Shown in pieces: positions 12,701 to 26,651 of a stretch of 64,000 bases of DNA. Both the position numbers and the translations under genes were made by a program. Source of the stretch: Calycina herbarum (taxonomy: Eukaryota > Ascomycota > Leotiomycetes > Helotiales > Pezizellaceae); assembly GCA_001414485.1 (NCBI GenBank), contig LLEY01000038.1, positions 186,001-250,000 of the forward strand, read 5' to 3'. The notes beneath the pieces were generated by a model, which searched no databases, had not been told where the DNA came from, and worked only from the letters and a program-made list of their open reading frames with translations. Positions within the stretch are counted from its first letter, which is position 1. Every line of letters starts with the position of its first letter.

Positions 12701-14570
12701 TATATAGTCGAGGACTACGTTGCAATGTCGTTACTGCTCTCGGTTTGGATCCCGACAAATACGTGTAGCGATGAGTTTAGTCCTTCCATCTCTCGACCTA
12801 CAAACCTCAATTCTGAACTCCCAGATTCCCCTTTTTGAAGGACCTCTCCTCCGAACACACCGGCGCTACGATAAGAACACACCCCAGTTTCGCAACAAAA
12901 ATCCGGCGGGGTCAACACAAGTCGACCAAGTGGTCGCGTCGTCGTTCTTTTCTTTGGAAATTATCGCGGTCGGGGCTGCAGGCCGAGATCGAGATCGTTT
13001 CGGCGGTTGGGACACAAAGGCAGTCGCTATCTCGGTCACCTTCTGTCGGTATGCACAAGTGGTTAGCACTTCCACGTGCTCTTCTCGCTTAGCGAGGAGG
13101 GCAGGTATTTAAGTAGAACCGAGTACAGCTTGTACTCGGTATGCATCAACGATAGTTACAACGATAATATACTCTTTTTGCATCAAGCTATTGACCACCA
13201 AGTCAAACCAACACCTTCAATTCAGTCCATAATTTCCTCGACTCACAGACTCTGAGTCAATCCCAATACTACCCCTTCTGAGTTTGTCAACAACTCGTTT
13301 CAGATATGGAACTTACTGTGGTCGAACTGAACATGTTCTTTTCCCCAATGGTTGATGGCGTTTGGTGTCTGAATTCGTGGATAGTGTCCATCAAAATTTC
13401 ACTTCCAATGCAACAAGTTTTGCTCGTTAGGTTCGGCGGAATGTTTGAAACCGAGATGTTGAGCTTCAAGCCCCAAGCTAGTACCTTGACTCTTTCGGGG
13501 ACGTCTCAGCTATTCTTTTTCCTCCAAGCTATTCTATGCCTTGCCATTCAAGTGAAAACTCAGTAGGATAAGGGCACAGCAATAGATAGGGGTTAAGTAT
13601 CCCTTAGTATGCTTCCGCTACAGCCCATCGCACATTTTCAAGCCGTCAATTCTATGGGTGTGAAACTTACCGGGCAAACTTATATTTGTTACTCACTGAG
13701 CAAATGTTGTGTGAGTGGTCTAAGTTTTGGTCTGCTTTACTTTTTCCGAGCCAGATATCATGATTTGTTCAACTCATACCGTGTATTCGAAGGACGGCTC
13801 GAGTGGTTAGAGTAGTTGAAGGGGCGTAGTACAGATTTTTATAGCTGCCTTAACCTCAAGTCAATTCATGCCTCCGTTCAAGATACCGTTTTTAAAGATT
13901 GTATCAAGATTATTTTTCTTCAGTAGGCGTTTTATGGTGCGCACTCGGAGAATAATAATTAGGTATAAATATACAAAAGAGTATTTCTAATACTAATTTA
14001 TTAGTGGAGCTATTAAATTTAAGCTTATAAATAAGCCGATTATATAAAAGAGTAGGTTACCTACGAAGTATCCTACATTTTCTAGAATCGTCTATTTGTA
14101 GGTAACCTGCAAATAGTCCGATATTTTTCAAGTACCCATTTTGCAAAAATTGCTCTGCGCGTACCCCAACCTCTCTAAAACTGGCAATCGGTAAAATACC
14201 TGGCATTGGTTAGATTTAATCCTTTCCATGGTTCTTACATGACAGTATTGTTTGAGATCTTAAAAATGTAGGAGGAACAAATGTTTCCTGAAATATTCCG
14301 AGAGATCATCTCTCCCCCCTCTTCGAAGGATCACATGCGAAACTCAAAAAGAATCCTTGAATGTGGGAATAAAATATGGCACCTGGTATACTTTATTCAC
14401 TAGGTGTGGAATTGAATAATTCTGTCTAGGTATACGCCAAATCCGCGATAAGTTAACGATTGAATTAAATTTTAAAGATATCCAAACTTTCTTTACTTCA
14501 CTTGATTATTCCAGACGTCCTTGGTTATCTATATTAGATAAATATTACTCAGATAGATATCTTATACTAT
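9729..14570. other. Gene-poor region, left part
   Basis: No supported gene. The longest frame (11810-12598 minus, 262 codons) has skewed, low-information composition and no domain. A frame at 13306-13566 starts with ATG after a pyrimidine-rich stretch but shows no family resemblance. The last about 650 bases (from 13900) are AT-rich and look like old repeat debris, including an imperfect palindrome around 14091-14115 (CTATTTG...CAAATAG). Confidence 0.35.
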
Positions 14571-14572
14571 TA

Positions 14573-15244
14573 CGGCTTCCTAAATACACCAATGTCCGAA
14601 AACAACTAAATCGCGAATCGCAAAATTCAAATATTTATTAGAGTATAGCTAGAGTAGCACTCAAAACATCTAAAGAACATTACAAATTACAAATTATCCC
14701 TTACCTCCTTAACCTACTCTCTACAGCTCTTTTACTTCCTAGCTCTCTATTTACCTCTCTCACTCCCCTTTAGTAAGAATTAACAAAGAAGAAAAAAAGA
14801 GGAGGGGGGAAAAGCAAACATTTCAGGCGAAAGTTTCTCTTGGCGTAGGTAAGGGAAGTTTGTCCCCTACCTTTCCCCCCCACCCTCTCTCTCTCTCTCA
14901 TTTATCTATCAATGACAGTAAAGAAGCAATACAACATTAAGGACACGACATTGAGGATATAACAGTAAGGATACAACAGTAAGGACGTAATAAGAGGCTT
15001 TCTTAACACACTATCACCTATCAGCCATACACGTAATACGCGCTATCGCAGCTCTATTTAGTAGGTAGGATAAGAGTAGAGAACCTTAGAGCTAGAGTAG
15101 ATAACTTTATAGGTACATAAAGTAAGAAAGAGGGATGATTTAACTTCTATTTTCTTTTCTACCTATAAAAAGTAAACTTTTACAATTTGCGAATTCTAAT
15201 TTACAATTTAGTCGTCTTTAGCCTTCGGTGCATTTGGGATGCCG
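14573..15244. mobile_element. 672-bp inverted-repeat element (Tc1/mariner-type MITE)
   Basis: The ends are imperfect inverted repeats reading CGGC(T/A)TCC(T/C)AAAT(A/G)CACC inward, with weaker similarity continuing for about 60 bases. The element is flanked on both sides by TA (14571-14572 and 15245-15246), the target duplication of Tc1/mariner transposons. The inside is AT-rich with no transposase frame, so it is non-autonomous. Differences between the two ends are mostly C/T and A/G, as RIP would give. Confidence 0.6.
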
Positions 15245-15246
15245 TA

Positions 15247-18200
15247 ACTATATACTTTTAAAACGTACTAAGCTTTATTTTCTTGTTTTAATTATTATAG
15301 ATCTTCTTGATTCTTTATATTAAACAAATATAATTACGCTCTACAAGATAGTTGTAGTTTCTGAACTCAAGTGTCAACCAGATTCTTCTAAGTCTTTAAA
15401 AATACCAGAATTATTGATACGCTTACGAAATGAATGGTAAAGTTGGCGAATAGACCATACTACATGCATATGAATTCACATTCGCTTTCTGAGGTTCAAA
15501 TAACCGGCAAAATCCCGTCCGTACAAAGAAGCTTGTGTCGGAAGTTCTTACCATTTAATCTTGCTGTCAAACATCTCATACTCCTGGTTGTATTCTAGAA
15601 TTTAAAAAGCTCTCACCATCTTCGAACAAGAACATAAGTACTGCTTTGATTACTTTCCATATCGAATTTCCTTGTCATACTCACTTGAGTTGAGCCAAAC
15701 CTGATTGCGTTCTCAGCTTGTGTTTCCACAGAAAATTGTCAACTTCTCACTTACCTCCGTCACTTTCCCAGCAAACCAATCCACAACCTAATTTCTGCTG
15801 TGACCCACATCTACTATAGTGACAAGTCACGCCTAAATCACGCAAATATCATAACTTATCACCTCCACTCTACTTCGTCAATTCCAAAATCCACAACAAC
15901 TCAACAAACCTCGGCCTAATCTGACTCACCTCAAAATACGGTTAAGACGGCAAAAACAAACCTCCTATCAAGTTCCAACAAGTACGGGAAGGTTCAACGT
16001 TACAGCCAACATCAAGAAACCACCAACACTCAATTTCACAGCTCACTACTACCTTCCATCACACCCCCCAAATAATAGAAGCGAGAAAAAACAGTGAGAG
16101 AAGCAGGGCTGGAGAGACAAGAAACCCCACGAACAAGATTTCCATCCCCTCCCCTTTCATCAAAGCACCCCTCCATTTCACCTCACTTTCTCCAAAATTA
16201 CCTTACGAAACATCATGCAAAACATCAACAGCCACCAGATCCAACTTCCAACCTCAGCCCAAAAAACGCTGATCTTCCCAACTCCAAACACCCAAACACC
16301 CAAACTCCCAGAATCTCCTTCCCCTCGTCGCTCTCGAAAGACTCACAAAATCAAACCCCCACCAAAATCCGTCCTCACCTGTCAAAAGAAGTGGGGGTGA
16401 AGATCGCTTCCCAACTGCCGGGACTGGCAGAAAGAAGAATTCAAGAGATAACGCTATGACCTATATAGGAAGGAAGCCAGATACGTAGCCTCTCATCTAC
16501 TACTCTACCTATCTTCCTGCCTACTATAATCTTCTCCATGTCTCCGGATCTCATGCAGTGTTTTCGTAGAATAAATCAATCAAATGTGGCCAATCCTGAG
16601 TTGTACTTTGGTGGTCAGCAATTCTGCGACATCATTTCCGCTTCTACGCAGCATGTAATTGGTCCGTCTCAGTCCAAGCGCAGCCCCGTAACCCCTCCTC
16701 ATCCCCTACATAAGTACGACCAAGGGCCCGCAACGGTGTAACGTTCTTTGTGAGAGAAGCTCGATGTCGTGAGATATTGGCATGTGGAAATGTACCTCAT
16801 ACATCCCATCCCACGACATCAATTAATCAATCGAGAAAAAAATGTCCACGAAGAGCTATTTTTATTTGCTATCTAAGTCCTACAGAACGGACCAAAAGAG
16901 AGAAATAGGAAAGACATTCGTTAGGAGGTAGATTCCACTAGCATCTATGTATACACCTCTGTCTCGTGCAGAAACCACATTTGTACGACGCTAGTCTCGC
17001 TACTGGCAACTGGCTTGAGAAACAGTGGCTCCCGTCCATTTGAGGAATTGGGTGCTTACCGGTACTCTACTTTCAAGTCCGGAAACAGAGAATAGAGGTC
17101 AAAAATGCCAACTCACTCAGGAGAGAGTGGACGAACCAGATCTCTCCTCTCGTTCGGACACAACCAAATCCGAAATTGATCAAAAGAAAATGTCAAAGAC
17201 ATCACGTTATCTCGTCTCATCCCCATCACCACACCCTGCAGCATCAAATTTCCCAACACCACCAAGACGAGAACAGAGAAGAAAATTTTCACTCCCCTCA
17301 TTAGCCCAATCGTAACCTCAAACAAACCAAACTTCCCAACTTCCCAGGCGTTCCGAGAACAAAACTTCCAGTTCGTTTGACAAACCACAGTTTCCATCAC
17401 ATTCACGTCCCTCAACCTATCCCATGAAAATGCGCCATATGGTATTCTCTTGACTCAAAGCTTTGATGCTTTGGCGATTTACACGAGGGGGAAAACAACC
17501 CGAACACAACCTTAAATCATGACATAACGACACAACAAGAACATCTCGGAGAATTTTGTCTCGCACATAGAGAACCATGCCGCCTCGATAGATTACAACT
17601 GGCTTGCATATCTATCCAAATGAGTGCTGGGAACAGTTGGAACATAAAAAGTTTGAAAGATCAAGTGAAAAAACCAAAACAAACCATTGCGCATTTACAA
17701 TGCATAACTTCAAAATCCCAGATCCACAAGCGTAATTTACCTTACACAACTCGCATAATAATCTCACATTGATAATTCAAAAACTCCAGAGATGTCCCAG
17801 GAAGTCTAGACCTTCTCAGCCTCAAGTTTCTCAAAAGCAAGGAACAGGCTTCGATAGAGTTTCCCTGGTCCGTGAACACTGCCTAGCATGCCTAGATGGA
17901 ATATCTCTGGAAAACGGGGACTTGGGTATTCTCATAATAAAAAAAAGCTACGTACCGGGTCTCCCGTACCCTATCCCGCAGATCAAACCCTAGAAATTAG
18001 ATAGCATTGAGATAGCATTCGTCATTTGCACTCTAAAACCTGGTACGGTAAACCTGCAAAGGAATTGCAACGAAGCAATATTGGCCACCAGGAATCTCGG
18101 AATGGAATCAAGATGGAGATGGAGGGGTTGAAAAGAGCCGCGCGCAAGAGCAATCCGACTTCCGATCCGAGGCTCGGAGCAAGAGGCGGATTTACTGGGG

Positions 18201-21200
18201 TTCAAACGTTACGGGATAGATTCGAAGGTCTGGTTGCAAGAAGGATCTTGATTCACGGCACTCGCTCCGGCGATGCGTAAGGTGTGGAGGTTGTCCTAAA
18301 TCTAGCATGTTCATCCATGGTTTGCTCGGCTAGGGTTTCCGGCCCTCGGTGTCTTGTGTTGTGTGATTTTTTCGCTGAAGATGGGAAAGGAAAAACACGC
18401 GTGTAGGTATTGTGTAGGAAACTGGAAGAGCCTGAGGTGAAGGATAAAAGAGGTAAAAGAGATAAAAATCGAGAGGTGTTTTTACACTCCTGCTAAGACG
18501 GTAAATGTGCAAAGGCAAGGATGGAACGGGCCGATAGCTCCCATACCGTAGCTATATGTAGATTCTGCATCCTGTTTTCCCTCGGACTATATTTCTGGAG
18601 TCGTAAAAAGGTCAGATCAATAATGTAGGTACTCTCCCCCCTGGTACTTATTGTCTGTCATGTGCAAGGGTAGTTTGGCTGTGAATTGTCTGTGCGGTCT
18701 ACAGACAATTAAGGGGGGGAGAGAGCACTCCTGCACCCCAACGAACAAGAAAAGAGAACCGCTTGCCTAACTCGCTATGCGGTGTCCTGACTCGATCTGG
18801 CGCTTGCTGACCCCTGAACCTTACCATGGGTCGGCGACAGGGAGGTTTGCGGGGAAGCAGTTTCACGTGGCTTCTGCAATTTCGTTATGACTAGCAATTA
18901 ATATAATCTCGGTTTCTGTTTGAACGTTCAAACCTCAACGTGCGTTTCCCCCTGCTCTCTCGGACACGTTTTACCAGGAATGACGACCACTGAAGGAAAG
19001 GATTTAAAAATTCGAAGCTTGGTACCGAAAATGAGGTCAAGAGATAGTCGGTTTTTTGGCGGCCTTTGACAACGTCGACACCCTTCTTGATATTCCTTAT
19101 TTGATGGCATATAACCTCGATCTGGACGGGATCTCGAGTTTTGGAAACGCCATTTGGGAATTCGGGAACCGGAAAGTGATAGGAGTTACAAGAGAAATGA
19201 AGCGAGAGATGAGGCGATTCCGAGATGATGTTGATGCAGTCATTGACTAATCTGATAGCCTGTGATAGGACCTTGCCCTTGACGTAGCCTTGAAAGTTCA
19301 AACTCTGCTTCATTGAACTTCATTCAAACTTCTCTCTGGCCGCCGACTCGGGCCGTAGGGATGCAGGACCGTCGTGAGAAAATGTTAAATGTGTCGTCTT
19401 GGATGTTTTTTTGGTGGTGCTAATTAACCTTAAGATTTCAGGGGGGCTGAAGCGGCTACGTGAAGTCTGAATCAGCACATCCGGCATGACAAGCCTTCAG
19501 CACATCGGCGGGTAGCCGGGGTTCAGGGTTGTGGTCTTGTTTTTGGGGACTTCACACCACAACTTGCAACTGGCTTTCTCTTCACAAGCCACTGCTGACT
19601 TCATGCTGGAGGGCACCGCATTAGACTAATGCACATCAGAGATGACCATCTTGCGGCCCAGCGGGTGCGATTCGGAAGAGGAGGTCTTTGCGCGCCAATA
19701 GCAAGTAGGCGAGATCTCCTCTTTGCAACAAACAAGGTGACAGTTCAGGATGATAACGAAGAGGGGGAGATGATAATCATGTATCAATCCAAGAAGCCTT
19801 GCCTATTTTGTACCTTCTTTCTGACCTCCGTCTCTCCCAAGTTGCGGTAGGATCTGAAGATGAGGCGCGAAGGCGTCAAGCATGCCCGTGGCTTGATGCT
19901 GGCGCCACCAGTTTTGAATAGAGTAGATATATACGGATTGGTCTAGTCTGCTTCGGTCTGTCTGCTTTTTGTTTTCGTGCGGCGCAAAAAGTAATTACCA
20001 TCGTCCTCAAATTGTGGTCTTCCTATTTGAGATAAGAAGTGTACGCCGTAAGTTATCGCCTCTGGTCGTCTATACGTGCTTTTTACCTTTGGTGGAGTGT
20101 ATGTACTTCGTAACAATAGGGTTGTAGCGCAATAGAGGTTCTAGCGGATGGATGCCCTCTCCATCAGTTCCTGCCGGTTCTTCTCTCTTGCTTCCAGAAT
20201 GTGGTGATCCAATCGTGGACCTGGCTCTCGGCGCGCTTCTCCCATGCCACCAACGTTTGCCCTATTCTGGTTGCTCTAGCGTCACGATCAGTAGGTGACT
20301 GCCCAACCTCTTCCAGCCACTCACTGACCGCTCTAACTCGTAGGACATGCCTGCACAAAGTAGCCAGCAACAAAACGCCTTCTGATCTGATGCTTTCTGT
20401 CTTCTACCAGGGACCCCTCGAAATTCGGCTTGGCCCGACCTAGGAGACTGAATTCAGCTGAATTCTCATTTGTTCACCAACCCCTAGTAGTGCGTGCCCC
20501 GTTTCCCAATCCAACTCATCCATGGTTCGGGGATTCGTCTCATAACGGGCGGCTTTCCGTACCTGGTGCTGCTGCTGGTCTCCATACGCCACTGTTCCAA
20601 TGTTCCCGAAGCATCGTCCCTCCCATCACCGCCGTCAACATCTTCTGATCTGAAGACCTCCGCTTCTTGCTGGTCACCGGCTCTTCTCTTGCAGCAGACG
20701 AGGGGAGAGCAGACGAGTTTTGTAGGCCAGTGATCATAGCAGCAAGCATTACCTAGCGCTTCTAGTCAGACCTCCAGCGGAGAAGCAAGTTTGGGTTGTC
20801 TTGTCTACAACCCCGCAATCTTCAAGGGAAAACCATTGTCTGTCCCTCCTCTGGCTGCCGCGTACGAGTAGCCCTTTTGGCAGTGGACCTTTCGTAGAAT
20901 TAGCACCAGCGTCCAAATCAAAGTTGGAGGAGGACAATCGTGACCATCACACAGCGGTTGCAACAGAAACTCCAGCATCCAGGGCTCTCATCTCAACGCT
21001 GACGTCCCACGTTTTTGTTCCTCAGGGGGCCAGCGCCACGAAGGAGGCCAGTGTCAGTCCTGATGGTCCGCTATCTGATATCAGACGTCCCAGATCTCGC
21101 TGTTGTCCTCTCCTCTGACGAAGTATTACCCATCTCAGCATCGGCGCCGAAAACCACTGGCCTGCAAGCAAGTGCAAAGCAAAGACAGATGCACACCAAG

Positions 21201-21844
21201 CTGCAGCAGAAGCTGGGGCAACATTTTCGGCGCACCAGGGTCCGATCAGCACCCTTCCACGGCTTGTCATTGGCGATTCACACGAGCGTCCGTGTTGACT
21301 TGGTTCTGTCTCTGTGAGCACCAGACTGCTGAAGTTCGACTCCTCTCCGGGCTATTGTCCCCTCCCATCACCCCATCCACGCCCACCTTGGGAACCCCTG
21401 GGACCTTAGACTTAGAGCCCTGAAAGGCCTCCACCCATTCCACTCCCCACCCGCCAGTAGGCCCAGCACCCCTCCAATCCACCTCCAATCCACCTGCACC
21501 CCTTCACGGATCACCCCCCTCGAAAGCCCCCCAATCTTGGGCTTGCAGGCTTGCAGGCTGGCTCGCAGGGCAGGGCCCGGCTCGGCTTCTTGATTATGAG
21601 TACTAGTAGCTCGTGTAGCACTACCACCATCTCAACGTGATATTATCCAAAGCTGCGAACCCTCCAGTCGACATTTTGACTTCTCGATTCTCATTTTGTT
21701 TTCGAGAGTCCCTTCTGCTTCCACACCAGACGTGATGGGATACGCCCCAAGTTGCGACTGCGATCTTGATTTATGATGTAACGATTCTCTTTTTTCCCAA
21801 GTCAACAACCTCGGATCACCCGCCCTTCGGCTGTCGTCTTCCCC
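15247..21844. other. Gene-poor region, right part
   Basis: No supported gene in about 6.6 kb. Frames at 16094-16459, 18891-19313 and several at 20.2-21.5 kb open with start codons but have no domain, no consistent splicing and biased composition. The part from about 20.1 to 21.7 kb is visibly richer in G and C and probably includes the promoter and leader of the downstream regulator gene. Confidence 0.35.
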
Positions 21845-24744
21845 ATGATGTCCGCAAGGCCTCAAGTAGGCATCGAGAGACTCCCCGCCCGGCGCATGAG
21901 CAACGAACCACGAGAATCAATGAATTGCAAGTCCTGTCGGAAGCGGAAGGTAAGAGAAATGGCTGAAGAAAAATTTCCGTGTGGCTGATTTTTTTTCCAG
22001 ATCAAGTGTAATCGACTGCGACCGACGTGCGAGGCGTGCCAGGTCTTCCAATGTCCCTGTATATATGGTGCGTGATGTGTGGTTGGCGAGGGCCATTGGC
22101 CGCGAATCTCAGCTTTTTGAGAAAGATGCGCCTACTGACCCCTTTCTAGACGCGGTCCCAAAGAAACGAGGGCCCAAGACGGATGTTTTAGAAGCCTTGC
22201 TGAAGCGGGTGGATGGGTTGGAGAAGAAGTTGAAGGATGAGAAGAAACCGAATTCGCCCACCACCGGCAGCGAGGAAAACAGCTCCGGCGCGGACAAACC
22301 AAACACCGCACGAGATGGGAATGAGAGAGAGCGTGAACTGCGAGAGCAAGAAGTGAGAGAAGTCAGGCAGGCCAAACTGCAAATCGACACGGCGAACCAA
22401 GCCAGTGGGAATGGGGGCGTGTTGGGGCAGGAAAGTGCTGTCTACTCACCGACGCCAATAAGGTTCGTAGGAGTGATCGAGGGGCCGGTGCGATGGCGAC
22501 CAGAACTGATGTCTCTGTCTCTCCTTAGTGAACCCTCGCCCGCCGTGCAACAACAACACCACGACTCTCTCCTCGACACCTATTTTACTCGCTGTCACGG
22601 CAAACCATACTATATCCTCGACGAACCCTCCACCCGGCAACGCATCCAACGCGGCCATCTCCCCTCGCATCTGCTGTGTGCAATCAATGCAGTCAGCGCA
22701 AGGTGGGCAGAACTCTGAACCTCCGGGGCCATGCATCACTGGAACTAACAGACACAGATATACCCCCCATCCCAATGGCTACCATGCCGCCGTTCGGTCA
22801 AGTGAGGAATACGCTCTCCGGGCAAGGACCGAGCTGGATACCGACGACCCCTCCATCGAGAGTTTGCAGAGTCTGTTACTTCTCGTCATGGCCTTTACCG
22901 CTGCTGGAAGAGGTAAAAAGGCATACATGATGCTAGGTGCGTTGCTTTTCCTCTCCCTTCTCCTGCCATACTAACCTCAGAAACAGTCAGCGGAATGGGA
23001 ATGGCAGTCGCATTGGAACTCCACCGCGAATTCGAACCGAAAAGTGGTTTCACCCCCGTAGAAAAGGAAATGCGCCGACGACTATTCTGGACGTGCTACG
23101 TGATGGATCGGTTTACAGCATGTGGTTCGAAAAGGCCATCGTTACTAGCCGACAAATCCGTTCTCGTTCGATTACCTTCTTGGTCGCCTAGTCACGGATC
23201 CCTCGCCATTGAAGGAGAGTTCTTCCAAAACGGATCGAATCTGCAGTACCATGGCGGATCCGGGAAGAAATGCCAGGGAAGCAGCGGCATGCTGATTGAC
23301 ATCGTTCGCATTCTGGGCATCACGAATCGGTATCTTGCAGCGGGAGGGGTGAAGGGAGATAGCCATTTCCCATGGCACTCATTATCGAATCTCTCGAAAA
23401 TACGACAAGAGCTAGATGTGTGGGCATCAGGAACACAAGAGGTTTTCTCTTCAGTGGACAATCTTTTCGGGCAACCGGATAGCACTACCCTTGTTCTCAG
23501 CAAACTCGTTTATCACCTCATCCATTGCTTGATATATCGACCTTTTCTTCCAATCGATCTTTCTGAGCTCGCTGGGACTGGCCAGCATCAATCGTGGCAG
23601 ATTGAGGCCACCAATCTCTGCTTTTTGCATGCAAATGCAATTGCAGAGTTGGGAGAATTAGGTGAGTACTACAATACTACAATGAGTCTTGATTTCAACT
23701 TCTAATCCCTTAATAGGTAAACAATCACCCTCGGTCGAATGGCCGGCCTTTGTTGGCTATTGTATATGCACAGCTGGAACCGTCCATGTCCACGGATCCC
23801 ATTATAGAGGAAGCTTCGAAGGAGAAGTATTCTCAGCATCAGCCGACTTTTTATCTCGAGAGATGCAGCAATTATCAGAATTGCGATACGCTTGGTCCTC
23901 GGTACAACACCAAAGAGAGACCTTGCAAACTATATATGGCTGCCATTCGGAGCTAATTAACTCGTTGGCCAGTAATCCATTGCGATACAGTCCCGTATTC
24001 CACTTGGAGGATTTCTTCGATCGATATATCGAACTTGGGCAATCCTTTGACGGAGCTCACATATCTTTTGCGGATATTCTCGTGGACCCAAACCAGGAGA
24101 CATACACAGGACATGGCCTGTATGATAACCGAATCAACCATGGAATATCGGAACCTCTTCCACCACAGGCAAGCCTCCCATCATCAAGGCCGGCCCCGAA
24201 ACGTAAATCTTCGGCAACGGCAAGGAAGAAGCATATTGATCTAAAAATTGCGCATAGAAACTCTCATCCAGAGACAAATTTTATGTCACCTAGCAGCAGT
24301 CTGATCAATGGCATGCAGAGCGCAGGGATCCCACAAAGCGCTGGGATGCCAGAAACCACCAGTCCATCAGATATACGACAACCTCACCGTCAACAATCGA
24401 TGCACGACCCTTCTCCCATAACTCCATATAGTCAACACCCCTCCATGACACCGAGTCTCTCGCGCGCGCCCTTTTCTCCTCCTTATTCATATAGCTCTAT
24501 CAACCAACCCGAAAGCTACGACCCCATGTTTGGCATACCGCATATGGGCTTCGGATATGGAAACGTGAATGTGCACGAGGGTATGACACCCGGAGCGCGA
24601 AGTGCTGGCGAGAGTACAGGCACAACAGCAACATCCGAAGAGAAGGATCCATTTCTAAGTTTACTGGAACAACTGGCGGAAAACGAACACAGTCGAGGCG
24701 GACCAAGTGAATTGGATTATTTCTTAAGTGGGCAAAATACTTGA
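21845..24744 (+). CDS. Zn2Cys6 fungal-type transcription factor
   Basis: Seven exons (21845-21949, 22001-22067, 22150-22462, 22529-22702, 22758-22936, 22987-23661, 23717-24744) join in frame to 846 residues. Two ATGs lie back to back at the start. The binuclear zinc cluster is at residues about 27-56, with all six cysteines ([11 protein letters not shown], then CEAC and QCPC) and is split by the first intron. A basic linker and a short coiled coil ([10 protein letters not shown]) follow, then the fungal transcription-factor middle domain (Fungal_trans type; [37 protein letters not shown]). The C-terminal 200 residues are rich in Ser, Pro, Gln and Met, a probable activation region, and end in an acidic tail ([12 protein letters not shown]). 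It should bind CGG-type half sites as a dimer in the nucleus. The regulated pathway is not evident from the neighbours. Confidence 0.92.
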
Positions 24745-26651
24745 ATGGGGGGCAGGCACAGGACGGGGGTTGGCTCATGAACGGGGATTTCTGGGATACA
24801 TATGGGCGGTGGTCTTGAATTTTTTGGGGGTGCAAAACACTTGGGCTAATAAAGGAGTCTTGGGTCTTTTTTACTGGAGATGAAGCCCCTAAGCCCAGTT
24901 TTTTGTGTTCCTATTTTCCTTATTTATCTGTACATCATTTGGATACCTACGTTTTTTGAGCGATTTATTGCATATTTAAGTGGCGTTTCCTGAAATGGGA
25001 ATGAATGGAAAAGGACTTTTTTTTTGTTGAAAATTTTGCACATTTGTTTGCACTTGTTGATTCTTTTTGAGCAACGTGTCTTCTTGAAAGACTTGTCATA
25101 TTGGAGTTTTCTTGATGGTGATCATATGTTTCGACATTTTTCTTCCCCTCCACCCCTGTTTTGTCTCAATGGGGAGTTCTTTGCGAACGCGACGGCCGTT
25201 TTCTAGAGTGTGGAGGTGGGCGAGTGTCACTCAGGGTTGTCTTCTCGTGCACCAGACGGGAATGACTAGTTTTTTCTGGGTTTCTTCCGTGTTTGCAGTT
25301 ATGCGATGGATGCGTGCAAGCAAGATGATTTTTATTGTTTTTTTTGAAATGAGGGGTACATACGAGTAGAGTGGTTTTTTTTGGTGGGGATCGTGGGGTT
25401 GAGCTGGGGAAGGGAGAAGGTCTCCCGGTGGACAAGGAAAGTGGCACCATTACTTCAAAGTACAAGAATACCAACGCCTATAACTCAACGCAAACAAGAT
25501 AACAAATTTCAACTCTCTAGGACAAGGTAAACTAGCCTCCTGAGTATCTAGTTATATTTTTGTTGTATTCTTACGATTAGTTGTTGTTAAGTTATTATGT
25601 CGTGGTCGCTAATAATGGTGCCACTTCCACCGGGAGGAGGGTTTAACGCCACAAGCGTCGGTTTTTCGCGTGAGTTGGAGGCGAGTGGACTTGAGGTTTT
25701 TTTGCTTCGGGTCTAAGGATGTAAAACGTGTGGTTGGTGAAGGTCCCTAGAGTTGGGATAGGATGAAAGTTGGGGAAGTGGGATTGGATGCGAATGCGAG
25801 TTGGAAGCATGGCAAGTTCTTGAGAGAGGAGTTGTGATTAAAAGAGCGATATTGTTGTGAGTACCAATTTCACTCCCAGGTTTGATTTGATTCAGAGCTC
25901 TTCATCACGTTTTTCGAAACTCATATTGAGCCCACACCCCCTTTTCCCACTTCAGAAATACCTGCATACGATATATCGAGGGACCAAGCTAGCGTCTCTC
26001 CACTAGTTCATGCAATGGTATGCAGTAGCTCCGGCAGGGCAAACCCTGTTTATGTGGAGGGATACGAAGGCGTATTCGTCACGACGAAGGAATGGAGGCG
26101 CCACAAATCTTGTTCGTGTGTGGTGTGGTTAGAGTGTCTTTTTTTGGGAGGGCTGAATTGAACGGTGTGGTTTTGGGGGTGCGTGTGGCTTGAAGGGCTA
26201 GACCGCTCAGTTGCTAGCCTTCAGCCGCTGCTGTAACTGTTTAATAAATCCAGAATATATCATCCAGTGTCCATTTGAAGTTGTTCCGCATGCTATTCTT
26301 TGAGTCAGGCAGAGGCTTGTACGCCTCTAAAAAGAAAAGCTTTGCAGTGTAAGATTTTTGAGTTGTCAGGTCGTAAGGAGGTAGTTGAGAAGAGCTGAGA
26401 GATGAGGCTTGCAATTTTCCTCAACTTCATTCGTGAAGTTTTCTTTGAACAATCAGCCTCACGGAAAGTTCCACGTCCTAAATCTCAATCTTGCCAATTG
26501 GTCTTTCATATTTAGTCTTCAAAATTTCTGCTCTCACATAAAGAGAGATTTCTTTGTTTCTATCACTTACTGTTATCTGAATACACATCGAGCTACTTCA
26601 AGCTCCAGAGAGCTTATCATTTGCACCAATTGGCAACAACCCGCTGGCAAA
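24745..26651. other. Intergenic region with one inverted-repeat element
   Basis: No supported gene. It contains the 3' flank of the regulator, a 215-bp inverted-repeat element, and the upstream region of the broken FAD oxidoreductase. Confidence 0.4.
25422..25636. mobile_element. 215-bp MITE-like element with inverted ends
   Basis: The left end reads CTCCCGGTGGACAAGGAAAG then TGGCACCATTA; the right end is its reverse complement with a short gap. The inside is AT-rich with no coding potential. Flanking hexamers GAAGGT (25416-25421) and GAGGGT (25637-25642) could be an aged target duplication. The ends resemble those of the fold-back element near 54.95 kb (shared TGGACA, AAAG(T/C)GGCA and TACTTCA). 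Confidence 0.6.
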
